From Pelagibacterales bacterium SAG-MED30 (GTDB lineage: Bacteria; Pseudomonadota; Alphaproteobacteria; Pelagibacterales; Pelagibacteraceae), in the NCBI GenBank assembly GCA_014653775.1, contig JACWEA010000002.1, positions 37,580 through 101,579 of the forward strand: a stretch of 64,000 nt of DNA, in the 5' to 3' direction. Below, one piece after another: positions 45,548-55,103 of this stretch (its first letter is position 1; the number at the start of each line of letters is the position of its first letter). A model generated the notes under the pieces. It made no database searches. It was not told the origin of the DNA and saw nothing but the letters and a program-made list of their open reading frames with translations. The translations under genes and the position numbers were made by a program.

Positions 45548-46974
45548 AAAGAAGGTAAGAACAAGACTAGTATTGCAAACAGTTCAAGTCTACCTAAAAT
45601 CATTCCAAAACTTAAAATCCATTTTGAAATGTCTGGCAAAGTTGAAAAATTTCCATTTGGACCAATTATTGATCCCAAACCTGGCCCAACATTAGAAATT
45701 GAAGTTGCAGCACCTGAAATTGAAGTGATAAAATCTAAACCAGTTAAAGATAAAAGTGCAGTAAGACTAAAAAATATTATTAAATACATATAGATAAAAG
45801 AAATAATTGATGCAATAAATTTATTATCAACTGGATTTTGATCATATTTTAAAACAAAAACACCTTTTGGATAGATTATTTTTTTTAGTTGATTAGACAC
45901 AAACTGATAAAGAATTTGAATTCTAAATATTTTAATACCACATGTTGTAGAACCTGCACATCCACCAATGAACATAAGGCCTAAAAATATTATAAGAGCA
46001 AAACTTCCCCAGCCATCAAATTCGGCATTAACATAGCCAGTACCAGTTAATATTGACACAACATTAAAAAATATAGATCTTAAATTTAATTCATCAGATT
46101 TACTTAGTAATAAATATGCGCTTAAAACAATAATACTAAAAATTATAACCCCAAAAAAAAATTTAATTTGAGAGTCTTTAATAAAAATTTTTTTATTACC
46201 ATTAATAAATTTAATGTAGGCTATAAAAGGTATGCTACCCAATATAATAAATATCATTGAAGATATTTCTATAGAGATACTGTTAAAAAATCCTATAGAC
46301 TCATTATAATTTGAAAAACCTCCAGTAGCTATTGTTGTCATAGAGTGAGTTAGGCTATCAAAAAACCCCATCCCAAAAATTTTGTAAGTTATTAAACAGA
46401 GTAGAGTTAAAGAAGAATAGATATAAATAAGACGAAGAGCTATCTCTTTTGATTTTGGCAGAATTTTTTCTGATGAATCATTATTTGAAATTTGAAATAA
46501 TTGCATTCCCCCAACGTTCATTATAGGCATTAAAGTAATTGCCATAATTATAATTCCAATTCCACCTAACCATTGCAGAATTGCTCTCCATAGCAAAATA
46601 CCTTTTGGCATTTCATTAAGATTAGAAATTATAGTTGATCCAGTAGTTGTGATACCGGACATACTTTCAAAAAAAGCGTTAGTAAAAGAAAAATCTAGAT
46701 CTGAAAAAACAAAAGGTAAAGAACCAAATATTGCAATACTAAACCAGGATAAAGCAGTTAATAAAAAAGCTTGTTGCAAGGTTAATTTTTTATCATGGTC
46801 TAAGTTAGATAAAAAAAACAAAGTTCCAAAAATAATTGTTACTATTGAAGCTCCGAAAAAAGAAGAATCAACTTCTGAATATAGGAATTGAATAATTATA
46901 GGAACAAACATGAATATTCCTAAAATTATTTGTAAAATTCCAAGTGTAAAAAAAACAGTTTTATAATTAGACAT
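45535..46974 (-). CDS. trkH: TrkH-family potassium uptake protein
   Basis: FESMSGITTTGSTII, QWLGGIGIIIMAITLMP, THSMTTIATGGFSNYNESIGFF, GGCAGSTTCGIKIFR selectivity-filter-type segments. Confidence 0.92.
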   Translation of the reverse strand: MSNYKTVFFTLGILQIILGIFMFVPIIIQFLYSEVDSSFFGASIVTIIFGTLFFLSNLDHDKKLTLQQAFLLTALSWFSIAIFGSLPFVFSDLDFSFTNAFFESMSGITTTGSTIISNLNEMPKGILLWRAILQWLGGIGIIIMAITLMPIMNVGGMQLFQISNNDSSEKILPKSKEIALRLIYIYSSLTLLCLITYKIFGMGFFDSLTHSMTTIATGGFSNYNESIGFFNSISIEISSMIFIILGSIPFIAYIKFINGNKKIFIKDSQIKFFFGVIIFSIIVLSAYLLLSKSDELNLRSIFFNVVSILTGTGYVNAEFDGWGSFALIIFLGLMFIGGCAGSTTCGIKIFRIQILYQFVSNQLKKIIYPKGVFVLKYDQNPVDNKFIASIISFIYMYLIIFFSLTALLSLTGLDFITSISGAATSISNVGPGLGSIIGPNGNFSTLPDISKWILSFGMILGRLELFAILVLFLPSFWRN

Positions 46975-47062
46975 TTTGAAAGAACATTATTTTATGGTAA
47001 ATAAATTTCAACTCTATAAGAATTAGTTAAATCGTTATAATAATAAGTTGTAATGGTAATTC

Positions 47063-48625
47063 ATGATAAAAAGAGAAAATTTAGATAAAACTAGTGCCTG
47101 GCCTTTTATAGAAGCTAGAAAAATGCTTAGAGAGAGAAAGTCTTTTATAGAAAAAAAAGGTAAAATTACTCTTCAAACTGGATATGGACCTAGTGGTTTG
47201 CCACACATAGGAACTTTTGGTGAAGTTGCTAGAACTTCAATGATGGTAAATGCCTTAAAACAATTAACTGATCTACCAGCTGAAATTATTACGTTTTCTG
47301 ACGACATGGATGGATTGAGAAAAGTTCCTGACAATGTACCGAATCAAAAATTGTTAGAAGAAAATTTAAATAAACCTTTAACTCAGGTACCTGATCCATT
47401 TAAAAAATTTAAAAGTTTTGGTGAGCACAATAATGAAATGTTAAAAGATTTTTTAAATAGTTTTAATTTTAATTATTCTTTTAAAAGCTCAACCTCTTTA
47501 TATAAATCTGGATTTTTTAACAAAACTTTAAAATTAATTTTAGAAAATTATGATGGTATAATGAATATTATTGTACCTACTTTAGGTAAAGAAAGACAAA
47601 AAACTTATTGTCCTTTCTTACCAATCTGTCCTAAGACAGGAAATGTTTTGGAAATACCTGTCTTTGAGATTGATAAAAAAAATTCAAAAATAATTTTTGA
47701 TAACAAAGGAGAAAAATTAGAAAAAAGTATTTTAGATGGTAATTGTAAACTTCAATGGAAAGTTGACTGGGCAATGCGTTGGTATGCTTTAGATGTAGAT
47801 TTTGAAATGTATGGAAAAGATCTTATAGAAAGTGCGATTTTATCTACTAAAATTATAAAACTAATAGGCAAAACTAATCCTTCAGGATTTGCTTATGAAT
47901 TATTTTTAGATGAGAAAGGAGAAAAAATTTCAAAATCTAAAGGGAATGGAATTACCATTGATCAATGGTTGAATTATGCTTCACCTGAAAGTTTATCCTT
48001 ATATATGTATCAAAATCCAAAAAGAGCTAAAAAATTATATAAAGAAATAGTACCAAAGGCTGTTGATGAATATTTAGATTTTATAGAGAAGTCAAAAAAT
48101 CAAGACGACCTAAAATTATTAATGAATCCAGTATGGCATGTTCATAACGGAAATATTCCAACTGATGATTTTATTATGTCATTTTCAATGCTTTTAAATC
48201 TTGTTGAGACAAGTAACGCAGATACAAAAGATCTTTTGTGGAAATTTGTTAAAAAATATAAACCTGAGATAGATGAAAATAATTATCAGATATTTGATAG
48301 TTTAGTTGGTTATGCAATAAAATATTTTAATGATGTAATAAAGGCTCAAAAAAAATATAAAACACCTGATGAAAAAGAAAAAAAAGCATTGCAATCATTA
48401 ATTCAAACTCTAGATAAATGTAATGATGAAATGTCACCTGAAGATATTCAAACTTTAATTTATTCTACAGGAAAAGAAAATGGTTATTCTGAAAACCTTC
48501 GAGATTGGTTTAAATTAATTTATCAAGTTGTATTTGGAGATGAAAATGGTCCCCGGATGGGTTTTTTTATAAGTTTTTTTGGTGTTAAAGAAACAAAAGA
48601 TCTTATATTAAATAAAATTAAATAA
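47063..48625 (+). CDS. lysK: Class I lysyl-tRNA synthetase
   Basis: TGYGPSGLPHIGTFGEVARTSMM, TFSDDMDGLRKVPDNVPN, LFLDEKGEKISKSKGNGI (KMSKS-like). Confidence 0.93.
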   Translation: MIKRENLDKTSAWPFIEARKMLRERKSFIEKKGKITLQTGYGPSGLPHIGTFGEVARTSMMVNALKQLTDLPAEIITFSDDMDGLRKVPDNVPNQKLLEENLNKPLTQVPDPFKKFKSFGEHNNEMLKDFLNSFNFNYSFKSSTSLYKSGFFNKTLKLILENYDGIMNIIVPTLGKERQKTYCPFLPICPKTGNVLEIPVFEIDKKNSKIIFDNKGEKLEKSILDGNCKLQWKVDWAMRWYALDVDFEMYGKDLIESAILSTKIIKLIGKTNPSGFAYELFLDEKGEKISKSKGNGITIDQWLNYASPESLSLYMYQNPKRAKKLYKEIVPKAVDEYLDFIEKSKNQDDLKLLMNPVWHVHNGNIPTDDFIMSFSMLLNLVETSNADTKDLLWKFVKKYKPEIDENNYQIFDSLVGYAIKYFNDVIKAQKKYKTPDEKEKKALQSLIQTLDKCNDEMSPEDIQTLIYSTGKENGYSENLRDWFKLIYQVVFGDENGPRMGFFISFFGVKETKDLILNKIK

Positions 48626-49671
48626 TGTTTTCAAATTTAAGATCCTTAATTTTTAAATTAGATCCTGAAACAGCACATAATTTGGCGATTAAATCATTAA
48701 AATTTAACTTTGTTCCTAATATTTCAGATGAAAATAAAGATGATCCTTTATTTAAAACTATAATGTTTAATAAAGATATAGAAAATCCAATTGGTATTGC
48801 AGCAGGGTTTGACAAGAATGCTGAGGTCTATAATTCATTATACAAATTAGGATTTGGCTTTGTTGAAGTAGGTACAATTACTCCTTTGAAACAATATGGA
48901 AATCCTAAACCTAGAGTTTTTAGACTGGTTGAAGATGAAGCTTTAATTAACAGACTTGGATTTAATAATTTAGGTGCAAAGAATGTTGTTAATCGAATTA
49001 AATCTAATAAGCCAATTGGTTTACTTGGAATTAACATAGGGCCAAATAAGGATACAGAAAATAGACTTGGTGATTATATTGAATGTTTAAAAACTTTTCA
49101 TGAAGTAGCAGATTACATTACTATAAATATTTCTTCTCCAAATACTGAGGATTTGAGAAATTTTCATGAACAAACAAAATTAAATGAATTGCTAGAAATA
49201 ATTAATAAAGAAAAAAAAATTTTAAATTCAAAAATTCCAATAGTAGTTAAGATATCTCCAGATATTGATGATCTAGAAATAAACAAAGTGTCTGAAGTTC
49301 TTTTAAGCAATAATATTGAGGTAATTATTATTTCAAATTCATCTGACTCAACTAGATATAGTTTGATTGATATTCAAAAACATCAAAAAGGAGGCTTATC
49401 AGGTAAACCAATTGAAGAAAAATCTACAAAGTTAATAAATAAATTTTATAGAATTCTCAGAGGAAGAATTAAAATAATTGGAGTTGGAGGAGTAAATTCA
49501 GGAAAAGGCGCTTATGATAAATTTTTAGCAGGTGCTAATTTTGTTCAACTTTACACTGGGATGGTTTTTAGAGGACCAAATATAGTTTACATGATTAAAA
49601 AAGAGCTTAAAGAATTATTATTGAAAGATGGAGTTAAAAACTTTACAGAAATAATAGGAAAAAAAAGGTAA
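48625..49671 (+). CDS. pyrD: Dihydroorotate dehydrogenase (quinone)
   Basis: [104 protein letters not shown]. Confidence 0.97.
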   Translation: MFSNLRSLIFKLDPETAHNLAIKSLKFNFVPNISDENKDDPLFKTIMFNKDIENPIGIAAGFDKNAEVYNSLYKLGFGFVEVGTITPLKQYGNPKPRVFRLVEDEALINRLGFNNLGAKNVVNRIKSNKPIGLLGINIGPNKDTENRLGDYIECLKTFHEVADYITINISSPNTEDLRNFHEQTKLNELLEIINKEKKILNSKIPIVVKISPDIDDLEINKVSEVLLSNNIEVIIISNSSDSTRYSLIDIQKHQKGGLSGKPIEEKSTKLINKFYRILRGRIKIIGVGGVNSGKGAYDKFLAGANFVQLYTGMVFRGPNIVYMIKKELKELLLKDGVKNFTEIIGKKR

Positions 49672-49688
49672 ACTTAAATCTTATAAAC

Positions 49689-49717
49689 TTGACGCGATCA
49701 ATATCTCACTTTATATA
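49689..49717 (+). promoter_or_regulatory. Candidate sigma70 promoter of rpmB
   Basis: TTGACG - 17 nt - TATATA, about 13 nt before rpmB ATG. Confidence 0.6.
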
Positions 49718-49729
49718 GTCGGAGTTATT

Positions 49730-50044
49730 ATGTCAAAAAAATGTGAACTTACAGGAAAAAATCCAATGAAGGGTCATAACGTTAGTCATGCTAACAATAA
49801 GACAAAAAGAAGATTTTTACCTAATCTAAAAAAAGTAAAATTTACAAGTGAATTTTTAAAAAAAAGTTTGAAGTTAACAGTGTGTAATGCTGGAGTAAGA
49901 TCAGTAGATAAAAAAGGTAGTTTCGATGAATTTTTAAAGACTGTTAAAAATAAAAATTTATCTCCAAGATTGAAAAAGCTAAAAAAAAACTTACTAATTA
50001 AATCACCATTTCAAAAAAAAACAGTCCAATCTAAAAGAGCTTAA
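49730..50044 (+). CDS. rpmB: 50S ribosomal protein L28
   Basis: [38 protein letters not shown]. Confidence 0.97.
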   Translation: MSKKCELTGKNPMKGHNVSHANNKTKRRFLPNLKKVKFTSEFLKKSLKLTVCNAGVRSVDKKGSFDEFLKTVKNKNLSPRLKKLKKNLLIKSPFQKKTVQSKRA

Positions 50045-50592
50045 TGAATAAATTATTTTTATTTCTCTCATTAGTCATGGGAGTTGTTGTCTTAGCGTCT
50101 AATTATTTAGTTCAGTTTCCTATTAATTATTATGGTTTAGAAGAAATATTAACTTATGGAGCATTTAGTTACCCAATAGCTTTTTTAATTACTGATCTTG
50201 CAAATAGATCTTATGGAAAAATAATAGCTAGAAAAATTGTTTATATTGGTTTCACTATTGGTGTTTCTTTTACTCTTTTATTTTCAACAAATTTTGCAGA
50301 CTTAATATCTGTTAGAATTGCTATTGGTTCAGGTACTGCATTTTTAGTAGCTCAACTACTAGATGTTCAAATTTTTGATAATCTTAGAAAAAAAGAGTGG
50401 TTTATTGCACCTTTTGCTTCATCAATTATCGGTTCAACTGTCGATACATTTTTATTTTTTTCAATATCCTTTTATGCAACTGGAGTGCCTTGGATTACAC
50501 TTTCATTAGGAGATTTAACTGTTAAAATTTTAGTAGCTTTAATAATGCTAATTCCATTTAGATTACTTCTTAATACATTTAAACCTGTTTAA
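50044..50592 (+). CDS. VUT / YhhQ-family transporter (probable queuosine precursor transporter)
   Basis: ASNYLVQFPINYYGLEEILTYGAFSYPIAFLITDLANRSYGKIIARKIVYIGF; six TM-like helices. Confidence 0.8.
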   Translation: MNKLFLFLSLVMGVVVLASNYLVQFPINYYGLEEILTYGAFSYPIAFLITDLANRSYGKIIARKIVYIGFTIGVSFTLLFSTNFADLISVRIAIGSGTAFLVAQLLDVQIFDNLRKKEWFIAPFASSIIGSTVDTFLFFSISFYATGVPWITLSLGDLTVKILVALIMLIPFRLLLNTFKPV

Positions 50593-50594
50593 AT

Positions 50595-51548
50595 TTAATA
50601 TAGAAACTTATAAGACAGTATTTTATATGCTAATTTTGCAACTAAAAAATTATAAGAGTTAAATCCTTTTATTGGAGCCAGTTCATTTATATCAGCACCA
50701 ACAATATTACAATTTTTTGCAGCAATTTTTATAATATTTAAAGTTTCATCCCACATCAAACCCCCAGGTTCTGGTGTTCCTGTTGCAGGCATTATACTTG
50801 AGTCTAAACCATCTACATCAAAAGTTAAGTATACGTTTTTATTTTTTATAAGATTTTTAAATTTTTTTAAGTTCCATTTTGCTTTATCTTTTGCCCAAAA
50901 AATATTGATTCTAGATTTATTTCTTTTTAGAAAAGGTATTTCACTTTTAGAAATATTTCTTATTCCAAATGAAATTATAGATACATTCTTGTAATCTAAA
51001 CATCTTCTTATAGCTGAAGCATGAGAAAATTTTTCTCCATTATAAGTATCTCTTAAATCCGCATGAGCATCAAAATGTAAAAGACAAATTTTTTTATGTT
51101 TTTTTACAAAAGGTTTTATACAACCAGGAGTTATTGAATGCTCCCCACCAAAAGTCATAGGAAAAAGTTTCTTATCTAGAATTTCTTTATTTACGCTTGC
51201 AATTTTTTTAAGAGCTTTGTTTAAATTATTATCTATCCTAAAGGGTTTCAATGTTTTTATTCCTATTTTTTTATAAGGTTCACAATTAAGTTCTTCATCA
51301 TATAACTCTACCTGATGAGATGCTTTTATTATTTCTTTAGGACCATTTTTAGTACCACCACCATAACTAACAGTTTTTTCTAAACCAAAAGGGATTATTA
51401 CAGCTCTTTCTTTAAAATTGAATTTATTATCAATTCCTAAAAAACCATTTTTGTTTGATAAATACTTCAATCTTTTATCCAAAAATATTTGAGAAATTTT
51501 TTTTATTTCTATTTTTCCATTCACCTTTATGATATGCATCACTAGCAA
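50595..51548 (-). CDS. speB: Agmatinase / ureohydrolase family; true start possibly TTG at 51470
   Basis: TFGGEHSITPG, LLHFDAHADLRDTYNGEKFSHASAIRR, YLTFDVDGLDSSIMPATGTPEPGGL metal-ligand motifs. Confidence 0.88.
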   Translation of the reverse strand: MLVMHIIKVNGKIEIKKISQIFLDKRLKYLSNKNGFLGIDNKFNFKERAVIIPFGLEKTVSYGGGTKNGPKEIIKASHQVELYDEELNCEPYKKIGIKTLKPFRIDNNLNKALKKIASVNKEILDKKLFPMTFGGEHSITPGCIKPFVKKHKKICLLHFDAHADLRDTYNGEKFSHASAIRRCLDYKNVSIISFGIRNISKSEIPFLKRNKSRINIFWAKDKAKWNLKKFKNLIKNKNVYLTFDVDGLDSSIMPATGTPEPGGLMWDETLNIIKIAAKNCNIVGADINELAPIKGFNSYNFLVAKLAYKILSYKFLY

Positions 51549-52530
51549 TTAAAGGTAATACAGTTGTTGCTTCTGCAAAAACCATTTGTTCTTTTGTAAC
51601 ATTTACTTTACCCCAAGAGCTAGCTTCTTTTAAGGTTGAGCTACTGCATGCTCCATCTCTAGAGTCTGCAACAGTGATTTGAATGGCATATTTGTGCATA
51701 TCAACTTCTTTGCCTAAAAGTTCTGCACATATAACTGTATCTTGAATAAAATTTTTTGGGACACCGCCTCCAATCATAAATAATCCTGATTGTTTGGATT
51801 GAATTTTAATTTCAGTTAATTCTCGAAATTCTCTTATCGAGTCTATTGTTATGTGATTATCTGGATTTTGTTCTTGATGCATAACTAATCCAAAACCAGC
51901 AGAACTATCGGTAAAAGCCGGGCAAAAAATAGGAACATTATTATCGTAAGCTGTTTCTATTAATGAGCCTTTCTTTTTAGCGTTCTTTTTTAAGAATGCC
52001 CCTAATTCTAAAATGAATTCTCTTGAAGTATAAGTTTTAGGTGGCCCAGTGCTTACCAAAGTATTAGCAACACCACAAATAATCTCATCACACTCTTGAA
52101 GCTCTTCTTCATCAATATATGTGTCGTAAATTCTATCAATATAATTTTTTCTAAGCTCAGTATCGTCTTGGAATTGAGATCCTTGATAATGTTTGAACCC
52201 TAGAGCTTCAAAGAAATCCATATCAATTATAGAGGCTCCTGTAGCAACAATAGCATCTACCATATTATATTTAACTAAATCTCTATAAATATTCATACAT
52301 CCAGCAGCAGAAGTTGAACCAGCCAAGGTTAAGAAAATAGTACAATCTTTATCTTTTAACATTTCATTATATATATTTGCTGCGTTTGCAGTTTCTCTTG
52401 AAACAAATGACATTTTTTGCATAGAGGAAACAATTTTTCTAGAATCAAAAGAGGTAATATCTATGTGCTCAATAGGAGTATTTAATAAATCTTTTTTACT
52501 ATTATGACCTAGGATTTTTTTTTCTGGCAT
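51475..52530 (-). CDS. Deoxyhypusine synthase-like protein (putative homospermidine/polyamine synthase)
   Basis: FLTLAGSTSAAGCMNIYRDLVKYNMVDAIVATGASIIDMDFFEALG; GLFMIGGGVPKNFIQD; LKEASSWGKVNV retains the DHS SWGK lysine. Confidence 0.85.
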   Translation of the reverse strand: MPEKKILGHNSKKDLLNTPIEHIDITSFDSRKIVSSMQKMSFVSRETANAANIYNEMLKDKDCTIFLTLAGSTSAAGCMNIYRDLVKYNMVDAIVATGASIIDMDFFEALGFKHYQGSQFQDDTELRKNYIDRIYDTYIDEEELQECDEIICGVANTLVSTGPPKTYTSREFILELGAFLKKNAKKKGSLIETAYDNNVPIFCPAFTDSSAGFGLVMHQEQNPDNHITIDSIREFRELTEIKIQSKQSGLFMIGGGVPKNFIQDTVICAELLGKEVDMHKYAIQITVADSRDGACSSSTLKEASSWGKVNVTKEQMVFAEATTVLPLIASDAYHKGEWKNRNKKNFSNIFG

Positions 52531-53714
52531 TAAGCAACCAAAGTAGCTTTATTAATATCTTTACCATAAAGCGTCATTATTGGGCTGTCTTCAACTTCAT
52601 AAATTTCATCAGAATAAAAACCATTGAACTGTGTTCTAAAAGTAAGTCCATATGCTCCCAATTGGCCTAGTTCTATATAATCATTTTCTTTAATATTATT
52701 TGGTAGTAGAAAAGGACCTTTCATATAATCCATGCTGTCACAAGTTGGACCATGAAAATCAAATGCAGTTAATTTTTTTGAGATAATTTTGTTCGAACTA
52801 TTTTTAATCATTTTTGATGGAAAAACTATATTTGGAGTCCCTGCATCAAAAAGAGTACCATAAGTACCATCGTTAATATAAAGTTTTTGTTTTTTTCTCA
52901 AGTCAACTCTAACTATTGTTGAACCACTTTCTGCAACAAGTGCTCTTCCTGGCTCACATATAATTTCAGGTAAATTTTGTAATTTTAGATTTTTTAATCC
53001 TATTTTTATTTCTTTAAAATAGTTGTCTAAAGACTGAGGAATTAAGTCGGGATAAATAGTCGGAAATCCTCCACCAACATTAATATAGTCAGGAATAATT
53101 TTTGTTTTTTTAATTATATTTCCAATCTCAGCGATACCCTTAGTATATGAAATTGGATGCATGCATTGTGAACCAACATGAAAACTTAAGCCAATTTTAT
53201 TTGAATGTTGTTTTGATAATCTTAATAGTCCAGCCGCTTCAGAACTTAAAGCTCCAAATTTTTTTGATAAATCAATTTCGGCATGTTCATTTGAAACAGC
53301 AACTCTTACAAATAATTCGAGATCTTTGGCATTACTTGTACTTTCTATAATTTTGATTAATTCATCTTTGGTATCTAAAGCGAATGTTTTAATTCCATAA
53401 TTAAAATATGCTTCGGCAATGCTTTCTCTACTTTTAACTGTATGCATATAAGAGCATTTAACTGATTGACTAAATTTTTTTACAGTCTTTATTTCTTCTA
53501 CAGAAGCAACATCAAATTGATTAATTCCACTTTTTATTAAAGTCTTTATAACCTCAGGGTGAGGATTTGTTTTAACTGCAAATAAAGTTTTTCCTAGAAA
53601 TTTATTTTGAAAGAATTTTGATGCAGAAAGAATAGAATTCTTCCTGATACAATATACCGGTTTATCTGGTTTCAGTTGATCTACTAGTTCTTCAACTGAT
53701 TTAAATTTTTGCAT
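52530..53714 (-). CDS. Fold-type III PLP ornithine/lysine decarboxylase
   Basis: TLFAVKTNPHPEVIKTLIKSGINQFDVASVEEI (PLP Lys), GLSFHVGSQ, INVGGGFPTIYPD, EPGRALVAESG, GPTCDSMDYM. Confidence 0.88.
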   Translation of the reverse strand: MQKFKSVEELVDQLKPDKPVYCIRKNSILSASKFFQNKFLGKTLFAVKTNPHPEVIKTLIKSGINQFDVASVEEIKTVKKFSQSVKCSYMHTVKSRESIAEAYFNYGIKTFALDTKDELIKIIESTSNAKDLELFVRVAVSNEHAEIDLSKKFGALSSEAAGLLRLSKQHSNKIGLSFHVGSQCMHPISYTKGIAEIGNIIKKTKIIPDYINVGGGFPTIYPDLIPQSLDNYFKEIKIGLKNLKLQNLPEIICEPGRALVAESGSTIVRVDLRKKQKLYINDGTYGTLFDAGTPNIVFPSKMIKNSSNKIISKKLTAFDFHGPTCDSMDYMKGPFLLPNNIKENDYIELGQLGAYGLTFRTQFNGFYSDEIYEVEDSPIMTLYGKDINKATLVA

Positions 53715-53827
53715 TTAAAATGCCCCCTAAAAAAATTTAACAAAAAAAAAGTTTCAAATAGTTTTAAAACCTTATCTAAACCAGCAGTTAAGACAATAAT
53801 GAATAGGTGTAAAGTAAATAATTACTA

Positions 53828-53857
53828 TTGAAATAATTAAAAAAGCACACATATAGA
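53828..53857 (+). promoter_or_regulatory. Candidate promoter abutting the regA start codon
   Basis: TTGAAA - 18 nt - TATAGA ending 4-5 nt before ATG at 53862. Confidence 0.4.
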
Positions 53858-53861
53858 GAGC

Positions 53862-54425
53862 ATGAAAAACAAAGATAATATTCAAAATTTAAGCGATTTT
53901 AATAACAAAAAATTACTTATAGTTGAAGATGATAACCCCTTTAGAGACAGATTAGCAAGGTCTATGGAAAAAAAGGGTTTTGAAGTTTTACAAGCAGAGA
54001 GTGTAAAAAAAGGTATTGAGATTTCAAAAATTAATAAACCTGGATTTGCAGTTGTAGATCTAAGACTATCTGATGGTAATGGTCTTGAAGCTGTAAAAGA
54101 AATACAAAAATCAAATGAATCAAGTAGAGTTATAATGTTAACTGGATATGGAAATATACCGACTGCAGTTGCAGCAATAAAAGAAGGTGCAATAGACTAT
54201 TTAGCAAAACCTGCTGATGCTGACGATGTAGAGAATGCCTTACTAGCAGATCCTTCAAAAAAAGTTCCTCCTCCAGAAAACCCAATGTCAGCGGATAGAG
54301 TTAAATGGGAACATATCCATAGAGTTTTTGAATTATGTAATAGAAATGTATCAGAAACTGCTAGAAGACTTAAAATGCATAGAAGAACTCTACAGAGAAT
54401 ACTTTCTAAAAGATCTCCTAGATAA
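53862..54425 (+). CDS. regA: RegA/PrrA/ActR-type response regulator
   Basis: LLIVEDDNPFRDRLARSMEKKGFEV, VVDLRLSDGNGLEAVKEI, C-terminal WEHIHRVFELCNRNVSETARRLKMHRRTLQRILSKRSPR Fis-like HTH. Confidence 0.92.
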   Translation: MKNKDNIQNLSDFNNKKLLIVEDDNPFRDRLARSMEKKGFEVLQAESVKKGIEISKINKPGFAVVDLRLSDGNGLEAVKEIQKSNESSRVIMLTGYGNIPTAVAAIKEGAIDYLAKPADADDVENALLADPSKKVPPPENPMSADRVKWEHIHRVFELCNRNVSETARRLKMHRRTLQRILSKRSPR

Positions 54426-54969
54426 AATTTCTAAATTTAATTATTTTTTTTGCAATTAAAGTTAACAATAAAATCTTAAATAACTCAGCAAGTAAAAAAG
54501 GTGCAACACCTAAACTATAAATAGGTTTTTCCCATCCAATTAAAGTTCCAAGCCAAATAATACCAAGTAAATAAATTGTCGAAACAGCTATAATTAGTTT
54601 AATAAATATCTTAAATAAATTATCTTTTGAATTTACAAAACTAGCTAAATAAGAAGCTGATAAAAAACCAATTAAGTAACCCATTGTTGGTCCAGTAAAA
54701 TAAACTAAACCTATACCTCTTTCAGGTGAATTTGAAAATACTGGTAAACCAATTATTCCCTCAAAAAGATATAAGCTCACTGTAGCAAGCCCAATTTTGT
54801 AACCAAAACTTAAACCCAAAAACATAACCACAAAAGTTTGCATGGTCATGGGCACTGGATAAAAAGGAATTTTGATTTTAGCTGAAATCGTTAAAGCTAC
54901 TGATCCAAGTACAATTATTAATAAAGATTTAATAACTTTGCTTTGTAAATTTAGTTTTGTGAGCTCCAT
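54418..54969 (-). CDS. bioY: BioY-type biotin transporter substrate-binding subunit
   Basis: SAKIKIPFYPVPMTMQTFVVMFLGLSFGYKIGLATVSLYLFEGIIGLPVF; GPTMGYLIGFL. Confidence 0.9.
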   Translation of the reverse strand: MELTKLNLQSKVIKSLLIIVLGSVALTISAKIKIPFYPVPMTMQTFVVMFLGLSFGYKIGLATVSLYLFEGIIGLPVFSNSPERGIGLVYFTGPTMGYLIGFLSASYLASFVNSKDNLFKIFIKLIIAVSTIYLLGIIWLGTLIGWEKPIYSLGVAPFLLAELFKILLLTLIAKKIIKFRNFI

Positions 54970-55103
54970 ATAATAATAATACCTTTATTTATACTAATAT
55001 TCCAGTGATATTTATATTGATATTAATTTTATAAAATTTCTTTTATTCTAAATATATTTTTTAACATATAGATGATAATACCTCTGTAATTATAAATAAT
55101 TAA

